DNA of 64,000 nt from Bifidobacterium amazonense (GTDB lineage: Bacteria; Actinomycetota; Actinomycetes; Actinomycetales; Bifidobacteriaceae): assembly GCF_018555435.2 (NCBI RefSeq), contig NZ_JAFEJT020000004.1, forward strand, positions 32,406 to 96,405, read 5' to 3'. Each line of letters begins with the position of its first letter. Position 1 is the stretch's first letter. Shown piece after piece: positions 55,908-64,000 of this stretch. The notes below the pieces were generated by a model, which was given only the letters and a program-made list of their open reading frames with translations, had not been told where the DNA came from and ran no database searches. Made by a program: the position numbers and the translations under genes.

Positions 55908-57302
55908 ATGGACGGGACGACTGCGGCGTTGCCGGCGGCGGGCGGCGCGCCCGATGATGACGCGCTGGCTCGGGCCGTGCTCACCTGTTGTCTGGACGGC
56001 GCGGATGCGATCATGTACGCGACGATCAAGGGGGCTTCGGACGGCGCACGCGAAGTGCTGTCGCTGTTGGCCGAGACGGGCGCCGGCCCCGCGGACGGCG
56101 GCGCGCGGGGGTCGTCCGTCTCCTCCGAGTCGGCTCGGACGGCCCTGGAGGAGCGGTTCGTGCGCGGCCTGGTACGTTGGGGACGCAAGCCGACGCCGTC
56201 CACGCTGTCCGCGTTCCGCGGCTCCCTGGACGGGTGGCGCCGCCGCCTGTCGAGGCTTGATACGCTGGACGACTCATATCTGGCCGGATTGCTCACCGAA
56301 GACGGCCGGCAGTGGATCATCGCTCCGGGCCACCCCTGCTGGCCGGAGCAGCTTGCCGATCTGTCGATCCGCAAGGATTGGGCCGCACCTCTGTGCCTGT
56401 GGGGCCTGGGGGATCCGGGCGCGCTGGTCAGCTGTGCGAAACCGGTCGGCGTGGTGGGCTCGCGAGGCGCGAACGAGTACGGCCGCGCCATCGCGCGCGA
56501 GGTCGGGCGCAGGGCCGCCGCAGACGGCCATCTGGTGGTTTCGGGCGGCGCGATGGGGGCGGACGCCGCAGCGCACTGGGGCGCGCTCGCCCCGTTGGAC
56601 GAGGGCTATGGGCCGGATGCGACGGGTCGGACCGTGGCCGTGTTCGCCGGCGGGCTGAACCATGTGGGACCGCATTGCAACCTGCCGTTGTTTGAGCGGA
56701 TCACGGCGTGCGGTGGCGCGCTGATCAGCGAGATGAGCCCGGATACGATTCCCGAAGCCCGCCGGTTCCTGCTGCGCAACCGGATCATCGCCGCGATGGC
56801 GTCCACGGTGGTCGTCGTGCAGGCGCGTCTGCGTTCGGGCGCGCTCAACACGGCGAACTGGGCCACGGAGCTCGGCCGTGACGTGTATGCGGCGCCCGGT
56901 GGCATCGACGCGCCGCACAACGCCGGCTGCAATCGGCTCATCCACGACAATCAGGCGATCCTGCTCATGTCCGCGCGCGGCATCGACGAATACTGTCATC
57001 CGCCTCACATGCCGTCCCCGCCGCGCCGACAGGAGACCGCGGACGCATCGGCTGCGTCCGGCGTATGCGGTGCGGACGAGGATCACGCCGGCACGACAGG
57101 ACCGGAGAAGTCCGGTCTCGACGCCGTGCGGCAGGCCGTGCGCCGTTGCCGCAGGTCGCGGGGCGTGCCGAGCGTCGAGGCGGTCGCCGCGCATATGGAC
57201 GGCAGTCCGGGACTGTCCGACGTGATCGCGCTGCTCGGCGAACTGGAGCTCGACGGAACGGTCAGCGTGCAGGGCGGCATCGTGTCCGTCACGGCACGGT
57301 GA
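55908..57302 (+). CDS. dprA: DNA processing protein DprA
   Basis: 464 residues. It loads RecA on incoming single-stranded DNA. The Rossmann-like core is conserved: GVVGSRGANEYGRAIAREVG, VVSGGAMGADAAAH, VFAGGLNHVGPHCNLPLFERI, EARRFLLRNRIIAAM and ALNTANWATELGRDVYAAPG. The N-terminal 150 residues are poorly conserved, and residues 370-410 are a low-complexity linker before a winged-helix C-terminus. ATG at 55908 has GGGAGG six bases upstream. GTG 55878, overlapping the comM stop, is an alternative. Confidence 0.92.
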   Translation: MDGTTAALPAAGGAPDDDALARAVLTCCLDGADAIMYATIKGASDGAREVLSLLAETGAGPADGGARGSSVSSESARTALEERFVRGLVRWGRKPTPSTLSAFRGSLDGWRRRLSRLDTLDDSYLAGLLTEDGRQWIIAPGHPCWPEQLADLSIRKDWAAPLCLWGLGDPGALVSCAKPVGVVGSRGANEYGRAIAREVGRRAAADGHLVVSGGAMGADAAAHWGALAPLDEGYGPDATGRTVAVFAGGLNHVGPHCNLPLFERITACGGALISEMSPDTIPEARRFLLRNRIIAAMASTVVVVQARLRSGALNTANWATELGRDVYAAPGGIDAPHNAGCNRLIHDNQAILLMSARGIDEYCHPPHMPSPPRRQETADASAASGVCGADEDHAGTTGPEKSGLDAVRQAVRRCRRSRGVPSVEAVAAHMDGSPGLSDVIALLGELELDGTVSVQGGIVSVTAR

Positions 57303-57357
57303 ACCGCGGTCGGCCCCTCGTCAGACGCCGCATACGCATACGTCCCGTCCCCCGCAC

Positions 57358-57388
57358 CCGTCCGGCGGACGCATATGCCGGCGGACGG
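57358..57388 (+). terminator. Hairpin between dprA and the MGMT-type gene
   Basis: CCGTCCG (57358-57364) pairs with CGGACGG (57382-57388), with additional GGC/GCC pairing inside. It stands between two convergent genes and has no T-run. Confidence 0.4.
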
Positions 57389-57393
57389 CGTCG

Positions 57394-57738
57394 CTACGCA
57401 CGCCACTGGCAACGATCCAGATCGACCAGCCATCCCTCGGCACCGGCATTGTCCGAACCGTCGCGTGGCGGCACGAATGCGACGTCCTCCCCCTCGAGCA
57501 GCCGTCGCTGTTCGTCCGGGCCGCCGAACGCGAAGCCGGGTGCGAGCGAACCGTCGCGGAACACGACGCGATGACATGGGATCACGCCCGGCTCGGGATT
57601 GGCATGCAACGCGAAACCGACGAACCGCGCGGACCGCGGACGCCCGGCCAAGGCGGCGACCTGCCCATAGGTCGCCACCATGCCGCGCGGGATCCGCCGC
57701 ACCACGTCGTACACGCGTTCGTTGAATGTTCCGGTCAT
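57394..57738 (-). CDS. MGMT-type alkylated DNA repair protein, small
   Basis: 114 residues, only the DNA-binding C-terminal domain of O6-alkylguanine methyltransferases. [18 protein letters not shown] and the active-site [15 protein letters not shown] are present. The motif retains the acceptor Cys (PCHR), unlike alkyltransferase-like proteins, which carry Trp there. It could thus be either a minimal transferase or a damage-binding protein. ATG at 57747 is another possible start. Confidence 0.8.
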   Translation of the reverse strand: MTGTFNERVYDVVRRIPRGMVATYGQVAALAGRPRSARFVGFALHANPEPGVIPCHRVVFRDGSLAPGFAFGGPDEQRRLLEGEDVAFVPPRDGSDNAGAEGWLVDLDRCQWRA

Positions 57739-57823
57739 GCGTTCCATTATCGTCGGACCCGCACGTTCCGGCGCCCCGGCGTCCGTCCCGTGTTCGTCCC
57801 GACGTGTCCCGACAATCAGGGGT

Positions 57824-59752
57824 ATGAGTCCGAAGCATATCGAAGACATGTACGATGCGGTGATCGTCGGCGCGGGAGCGGCCGGCCTGTCCGCCGCGCT
57901 GGGGGCGCTGCGGTCCGAAGCGGCGCAGGGCCTGCGCGAGGCGGGCGTCGAGCCGAAGATCCTGGTGATCTCGAAGCTGCAGCCGTTGCGCTCGCACACC
58001 GGTTCGGCCGAGGGCGGCATCGCCGCGAGCCTGGGCAACGCGGAGGCCGACGACTGGCGTTGGCACTACTACGACACCGTCAAGGGCGGCGACTGGCTGG
58101 TCGACCAGGACGCGGCGAAGCTGCTGGCCGAATACGCGCCCCAGACGGTGATCAACCTGGAGCGCGGCGGCGTCGCGTTCTCACGCACCGACGACGGGCA
58201 TATCGCGCAGCGCCGCTTCGGCGGGCATACGCGGGACTTCGGCGGCGAACCGGTGCGCCGCGCCGCCTATGCGGCCGACCGAGTGGGCCATCAGATCCTG
58301 CACACATTGTGGCAGGAGTGCGTGGGGGCCGGCGTCGAGTTCGCCGAAGAATGGTATGTGACCGATCTGGTGCTGGATGGGACCGGGGAGCGTGTCGCCG
58401 GCGTCGTCGCCTACGACACGCATGAGGGCAGGATCCATGCGATTCACGCGCGCAACGTGCTGCTCGCCACGGGCGGTGCGGGCCGCCTGTTCCATACGAC
58501 GTCGAACTCGTGGGATCTGACCGGCGACGGCATGGCGCTCGCGCTGGCGGCCGGTCTGCAGCTGGAGGACGTCGAGTTCGTGCAGTTCCATCCGACCGGA
58601 CTGGCGCACACCGGCATCCTCCTGTCGGAGGCGGCACGCGCCGAGGGCGGCGTGCTGCGCAATGCGGACGGCCGGGCGTTCATGGAGGACTATGCGCCGG
58701 AGCACCGCGATCTGGCGGCGCGCGACGTGGTGAGCCGTTCGATCATGGCCGAGATCGACGCGGGGCGAGGCGTGGCCGATCCGAAGGATCCGGACGGTCC
58801 GAGGGACTGCGTGTGGCTGGACATGACCGGCATCGACCACGACCATATGGAGGCCGTCCTGCCGCAGGTCGTCGAAACGGTGCGCAAGTACGCGAACATC
58901 GACCCGGCGCACGATTGGGTGCCGGTCAAGCCGACCGCCCACTACACGATGGGCGGCATTCCGATCACCACGGACGGCGAGGTCTACCGCTGGACCGTCT
59001 CCGACGACGCCGGCGCATCCGGCGGACGCCGCACGATCGTCGACGGCCTGTTCGCCGCGGGCGAATGCTCGTGCGTGTCCGTGCATGGCGCGAACCGTCT
59101 CGGCGGCAACTCGCTGCTCGACGCATGCCTGTTCGGCACCAGGGCCGGACAGACGATGGCCGCGCGCGTCGCGGAGCATCCCGTGGATGATCCGATGGAC
59201 GACGGCACGGACACGACGGACGAGGAGGCCATGGCCGCGGTCGACGTCGCCGCCCGGTCGCGCGGCGACGAACTCGCCTCGCTGCTCTCCCCCGACGACT
59301 CCGACGGCAACGACAACCCGTATCGTCTGCTCGCCGATCTCGGCCGCGTCATGGAACGGGCCGTGGCGGTCCGCTGCAGTGCGACGACGATCAGCGAGGC
59401 GCTCGGATCGCTGCGCGGCGAGCTCATGCCGCGTGCCGTGTCGCTGCACGCGCACAGCGACACGGCGGCGTTCAATCAGGAGATCACCGCGATCTGGGAG
59501 GCCCGGCATCTTGTCGCACTGGCCGACGCGGTGCTGCGGGCGTCCGACGCACGGCACGAATCCCGAGGCTCGCTCAAGCGGCTCGACTTCCCCGAACGCG
59601 ACGACGAACGCTTCCTCGCCCATTCGATGATCCGGTCGCTGGCCGGCGGCACCGCGGACGCTCCCGCCGACACGGAAGAACAGGGCGAGCGGGGCGTGCT
59701 GTGGCAGCCGGTGCATATCGCCGACTATCCCCCGCAGGCACGCGCGTACTGA
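57824..59752 (+). CDS. sdhA: Succinate dehydrogenase/fumarate reductase flavoprotein subunit
   Basis: 642 residues. FAD enzyme that interconverts succinate and fumarate. [19 protein letters not shown] binds [18 protein letters not shown] holds the region of the FAD-linking His, [23 protein letters not shown] is at the dicarboxylate site, and [17 protein letters not shown] and [17 protein letters not shown] complete the signature. The last 100 residues are divergent. The iron-sulfur subunit follows after 96 bases. No membrane-anchor gene is present. L-aspartate oxidase was considered and is less likely because of the partner. Confidence 0.9.
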   Translation: MSPKHIEDMYDAVIVGAGAAGLSAALGALRSEAAQGLREAGVEPKILVISKLQPLRSHTGSAEGGIAASLGNAEADDWRWHYYDTVKGGDWLVDQDAAKLLAEYAPQTVINLERGGVAFSRTDDGHIAQRRFGGHTRDFGGEPVRRAAYAADRVGHQILHTLWQECVGAGVEFAEEWYVTDLVLDGTGERVAGVVAYDTHEGRIHAIHARNVLLATGGAGRLFHTTSNSWDLTGDGMALALAAGLQLEDVEFVQFHPTGLAHTGILLSEAARAEGGVLRNADGRAFMEDYAPEHRDLAARDVVSRSIMAEIDAGRGVADPKDPDGPRDCVWLDMTGIDHDHMEAVLPQVVETVRKYANIDPAHDWVPVKPTAHYTMGGIPITTDGEVYRWTVSDDAGASGGRRTIVDGLFAAGECSCVSVHGANRLGGNSLLDACLFGTRAGQTMAARVAEHPVDDPMDDGTDTTDEEAMAAVDVAARSRGDELASLLSPDDSDGNDNPYRLLADLGRVMERAVAVRCSATTISEALGSLRGELMPRAVSLHAHSDTAAFNQEITAIWEARHLVALADAVLRASDARHESRGSLKRLDFPERDDERFLAHSMIRSLAGGTADAPADTEEQGERGVLWQPVHIADYPPQARAY

Positions 59753-59848
59753 CATCGCATCCGATCGGGGCCGCGGCAACCGACGGCAACGCGCCGGCCA
59801 CGGCTTATGGCACAATATGATGTCGATTCTTGTGTTGAGGGAGGCAGT

Positions 59849-60790
59849 ATGAGCGGCATGGACGATGCGCTGACCACGGTGACGCTGAAGGTGAACAGGT
59901 TCACGCCGCGCCCGGAGCGAGACCGCGGCGCGCGCGGCGGCTCCCCGTTCGCCAAGAAGGGCGGCTCCCCGTTCGGAGGCGGTGCGTCGCGCAACCGCCG
60001 CCCCCGCGGCAAGCAGTGGGTGCAGGAGTACACGCTGCAGGTCCGTCCCGAGGACACGGTGCTCGACTGTCTGCTGACCATCAAGCGCACCGTGGATCCG
60101 ACGCTCGCCTTCCGTTATTCGTGCGGCCATGGCATGTGCGGTTCGGACGCGGTGGCGATCAACGGCACGCCGACGCTGCTGTGCACGGCCACCGTCGCGG
60201 ATTGGGCGGAGCATCCGAACCCGCTCGCGCAGGCCGATGAGGAGGGGTTCCGCCACACCGGTTCCGCGGAAGACGGCATCGCCGACGATACGGACGTCTC
60301 CAATGCGGAGGACGGCCTTGGCGTGATCGAGCTCGCTCCCCTGCCCGGGTTCCCCGTGCAGCGTGATCTGATCGCCGACATCGACCCGATGCTCGACCAG
60401 ATCCGCAAGCTCAAGCCGTATCTGCAGGCCGACGGCGTGCTCGCCACCACCAGAGAAGGCAAGGTGGACGTGTTCGAATACCTGCAGAACCCGCAGCAGC
60501 TCGCCAAATACGAGACGCTCACGAACTGCATCGCATGCGGCGTGTGCGAGGGCAGCTGCCCGGTGTTCGCCGGCGGCGATGCGTTCATCGGCCCCGCGGC
60601 CCTGATCGCGGCCTCCCGGTTCGTCAACGATTCTCGCGACACGGCGACCATGGCGCGCCTGAACGCTATCGACACGGCGGACGGCGTGGCCGCATGCCAG
60701 TCGGTGCGCGCCTGTTCGAGGCAGTGCCCGCGCGGCATCGACGTCGGCGAGGAGATGTGGCAGATCGTCGCCCGGGTGAAGGAACGCTGA
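59849..60790 (+). CDS. sdhB: Succinate dehydrogenase/fumarate reductase iron-sulfur subunit
   Basis: 313 residues. The 2Fe-2S ligands are in YSCGHGMCGSDAVAING...LLC and the 4Fe-4S and 3Fe-4S ligands in CIACGVCEGSCPVF and CQSVRACSRQCPRGIDV. Compared with typical SdhB (about 235-260) it has a Gly/Arg/Ser-rich insert near residues 28-52 (GGSPF twice) and an acidic insert near 140-160. GAGGGAGG precedes the ATG. It must pass electrons to something; no SdhC/D lies next to it. Confidence 0.92.
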   Translation: MSGMDDALTTVTLKVNRFTPRPERDRGARGGSPFAKKGGSPFGGGASRNRRPRGKQWVQEYTLQVRPEDTVLDCLLTIKRTVDPTLAFRYSCGHGMCGSDAVAINGTPTLLCTATVADWAEHPNPLAQADEEGFRHTGSAEDGIADDTDVSNAEDGLGVIELAPLPGFPVQRDLIADIDPMLDQIRKLKPYLQADGVLATTREGKVDVFEYLQNPQQLAKYETLTNCIACGVCEGSCPVFAGGDAFIGPAALIAASRFVNDSRDTATMARLNAIDTADGVAACQSVRACSRQCPRGIDVGEEMWQIVARVKER

Positions 60791-60834
60791 CGCGACCGTT
60801 CGCCGTGATCCGTTTCTCGTTACAGTAGGTGGTT

Positions 60835-61506
60835 ATGGACAGGACATCGTATACGAATCTCGCCAAGGCATGGGAGTTCGCGGAGGATCATGCGTTCACC
60901 CTGCAGCCGCAGGCGTTGGCGCAGGCGCGCGTGCAGGCCGAAGAGGCCGGTTTTCCGCAGGGTTCGGCGGCGCAGGCGGCATGGCTGGCGACGCTGGTTC
61001 GGATCACCGGCGCGACTTCGGTGATTTCGGTGGGTACCGGATCCGTGGTGGAGACGCTGCAGCTGATCAATGGCCTGGGCAATGCGGGCCAGCTGACCGC
61101 CGTCGATTCGTCCGCGCAGGGCATCACGTTGCTGCGTTCGCTGTTCGGCAGACTGTCGGATGGGACGGCGACGCGTCTGCGTGCGGTGAACGCCCCTGCC
61201 GGCGTGTTCCTGCCCCGTCTGAACGGTGCCGACTATGATCTGATCGTCGTTGCGGGAGATGCCGCGAACTACGCGGACACGTTCGCGCAGGCCCCGCGTC
61301 TGCTGCGCGGGCATGGCGTGATCGCGTTCACCGACGTGTTCGCATTGGAGACGCCGGAGGCGAACGGCGGCGTGCTCAACCCGGCGGATCGCGGCGAGAA
61401 GGCCGTCGCCATGCGCGAGTTCGTGTCGTTGGTCGAATCGGACGAACAGTTCGATTCGGCGCTCACACCGACCGGCACGGGTCTGCTCGTCGCGGTCAAA
61501 CGCTGA
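60835..61506 (+). CDS. O-methyltransferase-like protein
   Basis: 223 residues. SAM-binding Rossmann fold: VISVGTGSVVETLQLINGLGNAGQLTAVDSS is motif I with the acidic loop, and YDLIVVAGDAANY is the metal-linked D-x-x region of class I O-methyltransferases. Usual EIGTxxG is SVGTGSV here. Acceptor unknown. It follows sdhB by 44 bases and may share its transcript. It is similar in design to mycobacterial Rv1220c. Confidence 0.75.
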   Translation: MDRTSYTNLAKAWEFAEDHAFTLQPQALAQARVQAEEAGFPQGSAAQAAWLATLVRITGATSVISVGTGSVVETLQLINGLGNAGQLTAVDSSAQGITLLRSLFGRLSDGTATRLRAVNAPAGVFLPRLNGADYDLIVVAGDAANYADTFAQAPRLLRGHGVIAFTDVFALETPEANGGVLNPADRGEKAVAMREFVSLVESDEQFDSALTPTGTGLLVAVKR

Positions 61507-61519
61507 GCGGCCCGGCCGG

Positions 61520-62347
61520 TCAGATGCGGCCGGTCGCGATGCTTGCGGCTTCGTCCGCATCATCGGTGATGCGGACCAGTTTGGGATCCAACGGGGAGAT
61601 CATGCCGCGGTCCATCACCGGCCCGTTAAGCCAGTCGAGCAGGCCCTGCCAGTATGCGGAGTCGTACAGCACCACCGGCATCGTCGTGGCCTTGTGGGTC
61701 TGCACCAGGGTGAGCAGTTCGAACATCTCGTCGAATGTGCCGAAGCCGCCCGGGCAGACAATCACGCCGGACGAGTACTTGACGAACATGGTCTTGCGCA
61801 CGAAGAAGTAGCGGAAGCTCAGACCGAGGTTGACGTACCCGTTCAGTCCCTGTTCCCGGGGCAGTTCGATGCCGAGTCCGACCGATTTGCCGCCGGCTTC
61901 GGCCGCTCCCCTGTTGGCGGCCTCCATGATGCCCGGCCCGCCGCCGGTGATGACGGCCATGCCCTGCTCGGCGATGAGCCTGCCCATGCGCCGGGCCGCC
62001 TGATATGCCGGATCGTCCGGCTTGGTGCGTGCCGAACCGAAGACGCCTACCGCAGGGCCGAGGTCGGCGAGCGTGTCGAATCCTTCGACGAACTCCGATT
62101 GGATGCGCAGCACGCGCCACGGGTCCATGTCGAGCCAGTCGCGACCGTGGTCGTCGCTGAGCAGTCGCGCGGCGCTGCTGTCGGAAGGGATCATATTGCC
62201 GCGCATGATGGCCGGGCCGCTCTGATAGGTGGCGCCGAGGGGCGACGTTCCGGCGGATCCTAAACAATGCAGGGCGTCTGCGTGGCGGGCGTCATCGGAA
62301 TGGTCGATGACGCCGTCGGACTCGTGGATATGGTCAGTGGATGCCAT
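61520..62347 (-). CDS. LOG family protein (TIGR00730), nucleotide 5'-monophosphate phosphoribohydrolase-like
   Basis: 275 residues. The LOG signature VITGGGPGIMEAANRGA and VCPGGFGTFDEMFELLTL (PGGxGT...E) binds and cleaves nucleoside monophosphates in characterised relatives. A 75-residue N-terminal extension is polar. ATG at 62347 follows GGAAGG and overlaps the nhaA stop by 14 bases, so the pair is coupled. Function in bifidobacteria not known. Confidence 0.88.
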   Translation of the reverse strand: MASTDHIHESDGVIDHSDDARHADALHCLGSAGTSPLGATYQSGPAIMRGNMIPSDSSAARLLSDDHGRDWLDMDPWRVLRIQSEFVEGFDTLADLGPAVGVFGSARTKPDDPAYQAARRMGRLIAEQGMAVITGGGPGIMEAANRGAAEAGGKSVGLGIELPREQGLNGYVNLGLSFRYFFVRKTMFVKYSSGVIVCPGGFGTFDEMFELLTLVQTHKATTMPVVLYDSAYWQGLLDWLNGPVMDRGMISPLDPKLVRITDDADEAASIATGRI

Positions 62348-63599
62348 GGCTTTCCTTCCAATGCTTCGACTGATGGCTGAGCAGGATTCCCGACACGCCC
62401 GCGGCGATGAGCGAGCCGACGAGCACGCCGAATCGGGCCTCCGCGGAAAGCTCCGGATTGGCGTAGGCAAGGGAGGCGATCAGGAACGAGACGGTGAAGC
62501 CGATGCCGCACGCGCAGGCGGCGGGGATCATGTCGCGCACGCGCAGCCCCTTCGCCATCTTCAATCCCGCCAGATGCGTCGAGATCCACGCCGTGGCGAG
62601 GATGCCGAGCGGCTTGCCGACGACGAGCGCGACCATGAGCGCGATCACCAGCGGCGAGAGCAGCAGCATGGGGCTGAGCGACTCGAAATGGACTCCCGTG
62701 GCGAACAGCGCGAAGACGGGCAGGGCCAGCAGCGCGGAGAACGGCTGGAGCTTGCCGGCGTAGCGTTCGGCACGAGGGGTCTCCTCGCCGAACATCTCAC
62801 GGGAGGGGGTGAGCAGGCCGACGAGCACGCCGGCGAGCGTGGGATGCACGCCGGCCTCGAACATCATCACCCATGCGAGCAGTCCGATGACGCCGACGAC
62901 GATCCACGGCACGCGCCGCATGCGCACGAGCACATACCACACGGCTGAGCAGGCGGCGATGCCGATGAACCAGTACCACGCGTTGAGCGAGGAGAAGAAC
63001 ACGGCGATGAGGATGATGGCCAGCAGGTCGTCGACGGTGGCGAGCGTCATCAGAAACGCGCGGATCGAGCCGGGAAGCCCTTTGGCGAACAGGGCCAGTA
63101 CGGCGAGCGAGAACGCGATGTCCGTGGCGGTGGGCACGGCCCATCCATGCGCCATCTCGCCGAACGGGATCGAACTGCCGGTGGTGGTGAGGATCAGGCT
63201 GCCTGCCTCCCCGGGACCGAGCCACGAGAACAGCGAGATCACGGCGAGGAACAGCACCGGCGGGGCGAGCATGCCGCCGACCGCGCACAGCATGGGCACG
63301 GCCGCCGCCTTGGGGTTGGCCAGCGAGCCCGTGGTGAGTTCCTGTTTGAGGTCGAGTCCGACGGTCAGGAAGAAGACGGTGAGCAAACCGTCCTGGGCCC
63401 AATGGCCGAGAGCCAGATCGATGTTGGTGTGCGGCACCGCGATATGCGTTTCCGCCACCGCTTCGAACAGGTGGGCGGTGGCGGGCAGATTGGCGAGCAC
63501 CAGTCCCAACAGGGCGAATCCGAGCATGATGAGCCCGGAGATGCGATCCGAAGCGGCTATGCGGCGCATCGTCGCCCATACCCCGTGTCTGCTGGCCAT
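62334..63599 (-). CDS. nhaA: Na+/H+ antiporter NhaA
   Basis: 421 residues, about twelve helices. It exports sodium in exchange for protons. FFLTVGLDLKQELTTGSL is the family signature, VPTATDIAFSLAVLAL contains the first key Asp pair region (TDIAF), and TVDDLLAIILIAVFF carries the paired Asp that bind the ion. GGAGG lies four bases before the ATG. Confidence 0.93.
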   Translation of the reverse strand: MASRHGVWATMRRIAASDRISGLIMLGFALLGLVLANLPATAHLFEAVAETHIAVPHTNIDLALGHWAQDGLLTVFFLTVGLDLKQELTTGSLANPKAAAVPMLCAVGGMLAPPVLFLAVISLFSWLGPGEAGSLILTTTGSSIPFGEMAHGWAVPTATDIAFSLAVLALFAKGLPGSIRAFLMTLATVDDLLAIILIAVFFSSLNAWYWFIGIAACSAVWYVLVRMRRVPWIVVGVIGLLAWVMMFEAGVHPTLAGVLVGLLTPSREMFGEETPRAERYAGKLQPFSALLALPVFALFATGVHFESLSPMLLLSPLVIALMVALVVGKPLGILATAWISTHLAGLKMAKGLRVRDMIPAACACGIGFTVSFLIASLAYANPELSAEARFGVLVGSLIAAGVSGILLSHQSKHWKESHGIH

Positions 63600-63733
63600 A
63601 CTGCCTCCGTTGTCCGTACCGTCGAGCCAACGGCGCGCGGTATGTGATGTATCTCGCCCCATCTTACCGAACATATGTTCGCATGTTCAGCCAACGGCTC
63701 AAACATCTCGTCAACGTGCCCGGATATTGGAAA

Positions 63734-63761
63734 AGCCCTTGGGAGCATTCGCTCGCAAGGG
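63734..63761 (-). terminator. Terminator of the tRNA-Arg array
   Basis: AGCCCTTG pairs with CAAGGGCT around a loop containing GAGC/GCTC; TTTTCC follows on the minus strand. It ends seven bases from the last tRNA-Arg. The 170-base region between nhaA and this array shows no other feature. Confidence 0.85.
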
Positions 63762-63767
63762 CTCATG

Positions 63768-63841
63768 TGCGCCAGACAGGATTCGAACCTGCGACCTGCT
63801 GATCCGTAGTCAGCTGCTCTAATCCGCTGGGCTACTGGCGC
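63768..63841 (-). tRNA. tRNA-Arg (anticodon ACG), copy 1
   Basis: Acceptor GCGCCAG/CTGGCGC, discriminator A, anticodon stem GCTGA/TCAGC with loop CTACGGA, T-arm GCAGG-TTCGAAT-CCTGT. ACG becomes ICG after deamination and reads CGU, CGC and CGA. Unit of a 108-bp tandem repeat. Confidence 0.96.
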
Positions 63842-63855
63842 AACGCCACTCTTTT

Positions 63856-63872
63856 ACCTCTTGTGGCAAGAG
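63856..63872 (-). terminator. Hairpin in the repeat spacer
   Basis: CCTCTTG-TGG-CAAGAGG lies between consecutive tRNA-Arg copies, followed on the minus strand by TAAAAG. It is part of the 108-bp repeat unit and might serve as a processing signal or weak terminator. Confidence 0.5.
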
Positions 63873-63875
63873 GTG

Positions 63876-63949
63876 TGCGCCAGACAGGATTCGAACCTGC
63901 GACCTGCTGATCCGTAGTCAGCTGCTCTAATCCGCTGGGCTACTGGCGC
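63876..63949 (-). tRNA. tRNA-Arg (anticodon ACG), copy 2
   Basis: Identical in every base to the copy at 63768-63841, including the 34-base spacer that follows. Confidence 0.96.
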
Positions 63950-63983
63950 AACGCCACTCTTTTACCTCTTGTGGCAAGAGGTG

Positions 63984-64000
63984 TGCGCCAGACAGGATTC
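63984..64000 (-). tRNA. tRNA-Arg (ACG), copy 3, cut by the window edge
   Basis: The 3' end of a third copy begins exactly 108 bases after the second. Seventeen bases are visible and identical to the other copies. Confidence 0.85.

Larger units (their letters stand above)
63768..64000. repeat. Tandem 108-bp repeat carrying tRNA-Arg
   Basis: Unit starts at 63768, 63876 and 63984, each 108 bases and without a visible difference. Each unit holds a 74-base tRNA plus a 34-base spacer with a hairpin. The total copy number lies beyond the window. Confidence 0.92.

Noticed and set aside
57824..59752. L-aspartate oxidase (NadB) as identity of the flavoprotein
   Set aside because: The fold is shared, but an iron-sulfur SdhB-type subunit follows directly, no nadA or nadC is adjacent, and the length suits SdhA/FrdA.
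63734..64000. CRISPR-like repeats at the right end
   Set aside because: The 108-base periodic repeats fold as tRNA-Arg genes, and the spacers are identical, not unique.

Overview
The window is a high-GC actinobacterial chromosome segment that I assign to Bifidobacterium. The reasons are adjacent transketolase and transaldolase genes (the core of the bifid shunt), a fused cytidylate kinase/Der GTPase, an HrcA/CIRCE-controlled dnaJ, and actinobacterial gene blocks such as sucC-sucD-PerM-like-purH-DUF3017 and yraN-comM-dprA. Most of it is ordinary core genome.

Layout. 1-2350: right end of a prophage (C-terminus of an unknown protein, SPP1-type holin, amidase endolysin, small HTH regulator), then a tRNA-Pro(GGG) that serves as attachment site. 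A 49-bp second copy of the tRNA 5' part and two families of short direct repeats flank it. 2507-7025: cmk-der and an rluB-like gene on the minus strand, an aquaporin on plus, and a DUF3017 gene whose end overlaps the aquaporin end. 7106-16568: minus-strand blocks purH, PerM-like protein, sucD, sucC; apt; yajC; ruvB, ruvA, ruvC, yebC. 16725-19547: thrS and six tRNAs (Gly, Ala, Val, Val, Cys, Gly). 19721-24952: PAC2 protein, uppP, fructosamine-kinase-like gene, a short DUF4012-like protein beside a possible gene remnant, an unknown gene, cysE.

25053-29104 looks accessory: a CycA-like amino-acid permease, a PLP enzyme resembling 2,2-dialkylglycine decarboxylase that lacks about 45 internal residues, and a divergent LysR regulator with a perfect palindrome between them. 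29250-35299: hrcA-dnaJ with a perfect CIRCE, then tkt and tal with a LacI/cre-like operator upstream. 35503-39133: brnQ, a MATE transporter, an unknown gene. 39244-45925: rlmN, cdsA, frr, pyrH, a hydrolase, tsf, rpsB on minus. 46214-50628: def coupled to a long acyl-CoA ligase, an Rv3235-like gene, guaB3. 50743-57302 on plus: icd, a periplasmic-binding-like lipoprotein, and yraN-comM-dprA. 57394-63599: an MGMT-type gene, succinate dehydrogenase/fumarate reductase flavoprotein and iron-sulfur subunits without membrane-anchor genes, a methyltransferase, a LOG-family gene and nhaA. 63768-64000: a tandem array of identical tRNA-Arg(ACG) genes running off the window.

I did not find a clearly new multi-gene defence or mobile system. 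The observations most worth following are the 25-29 kb amino-acid locus with its internally shortened decarboxylase, the compound tRNA-Pro attachment site with its HTH gene, the tRNA-Gly copy carrying C at the normally invariant position 55, the anchor-less SdhAB pair and the tandem tRNA-Arg array.
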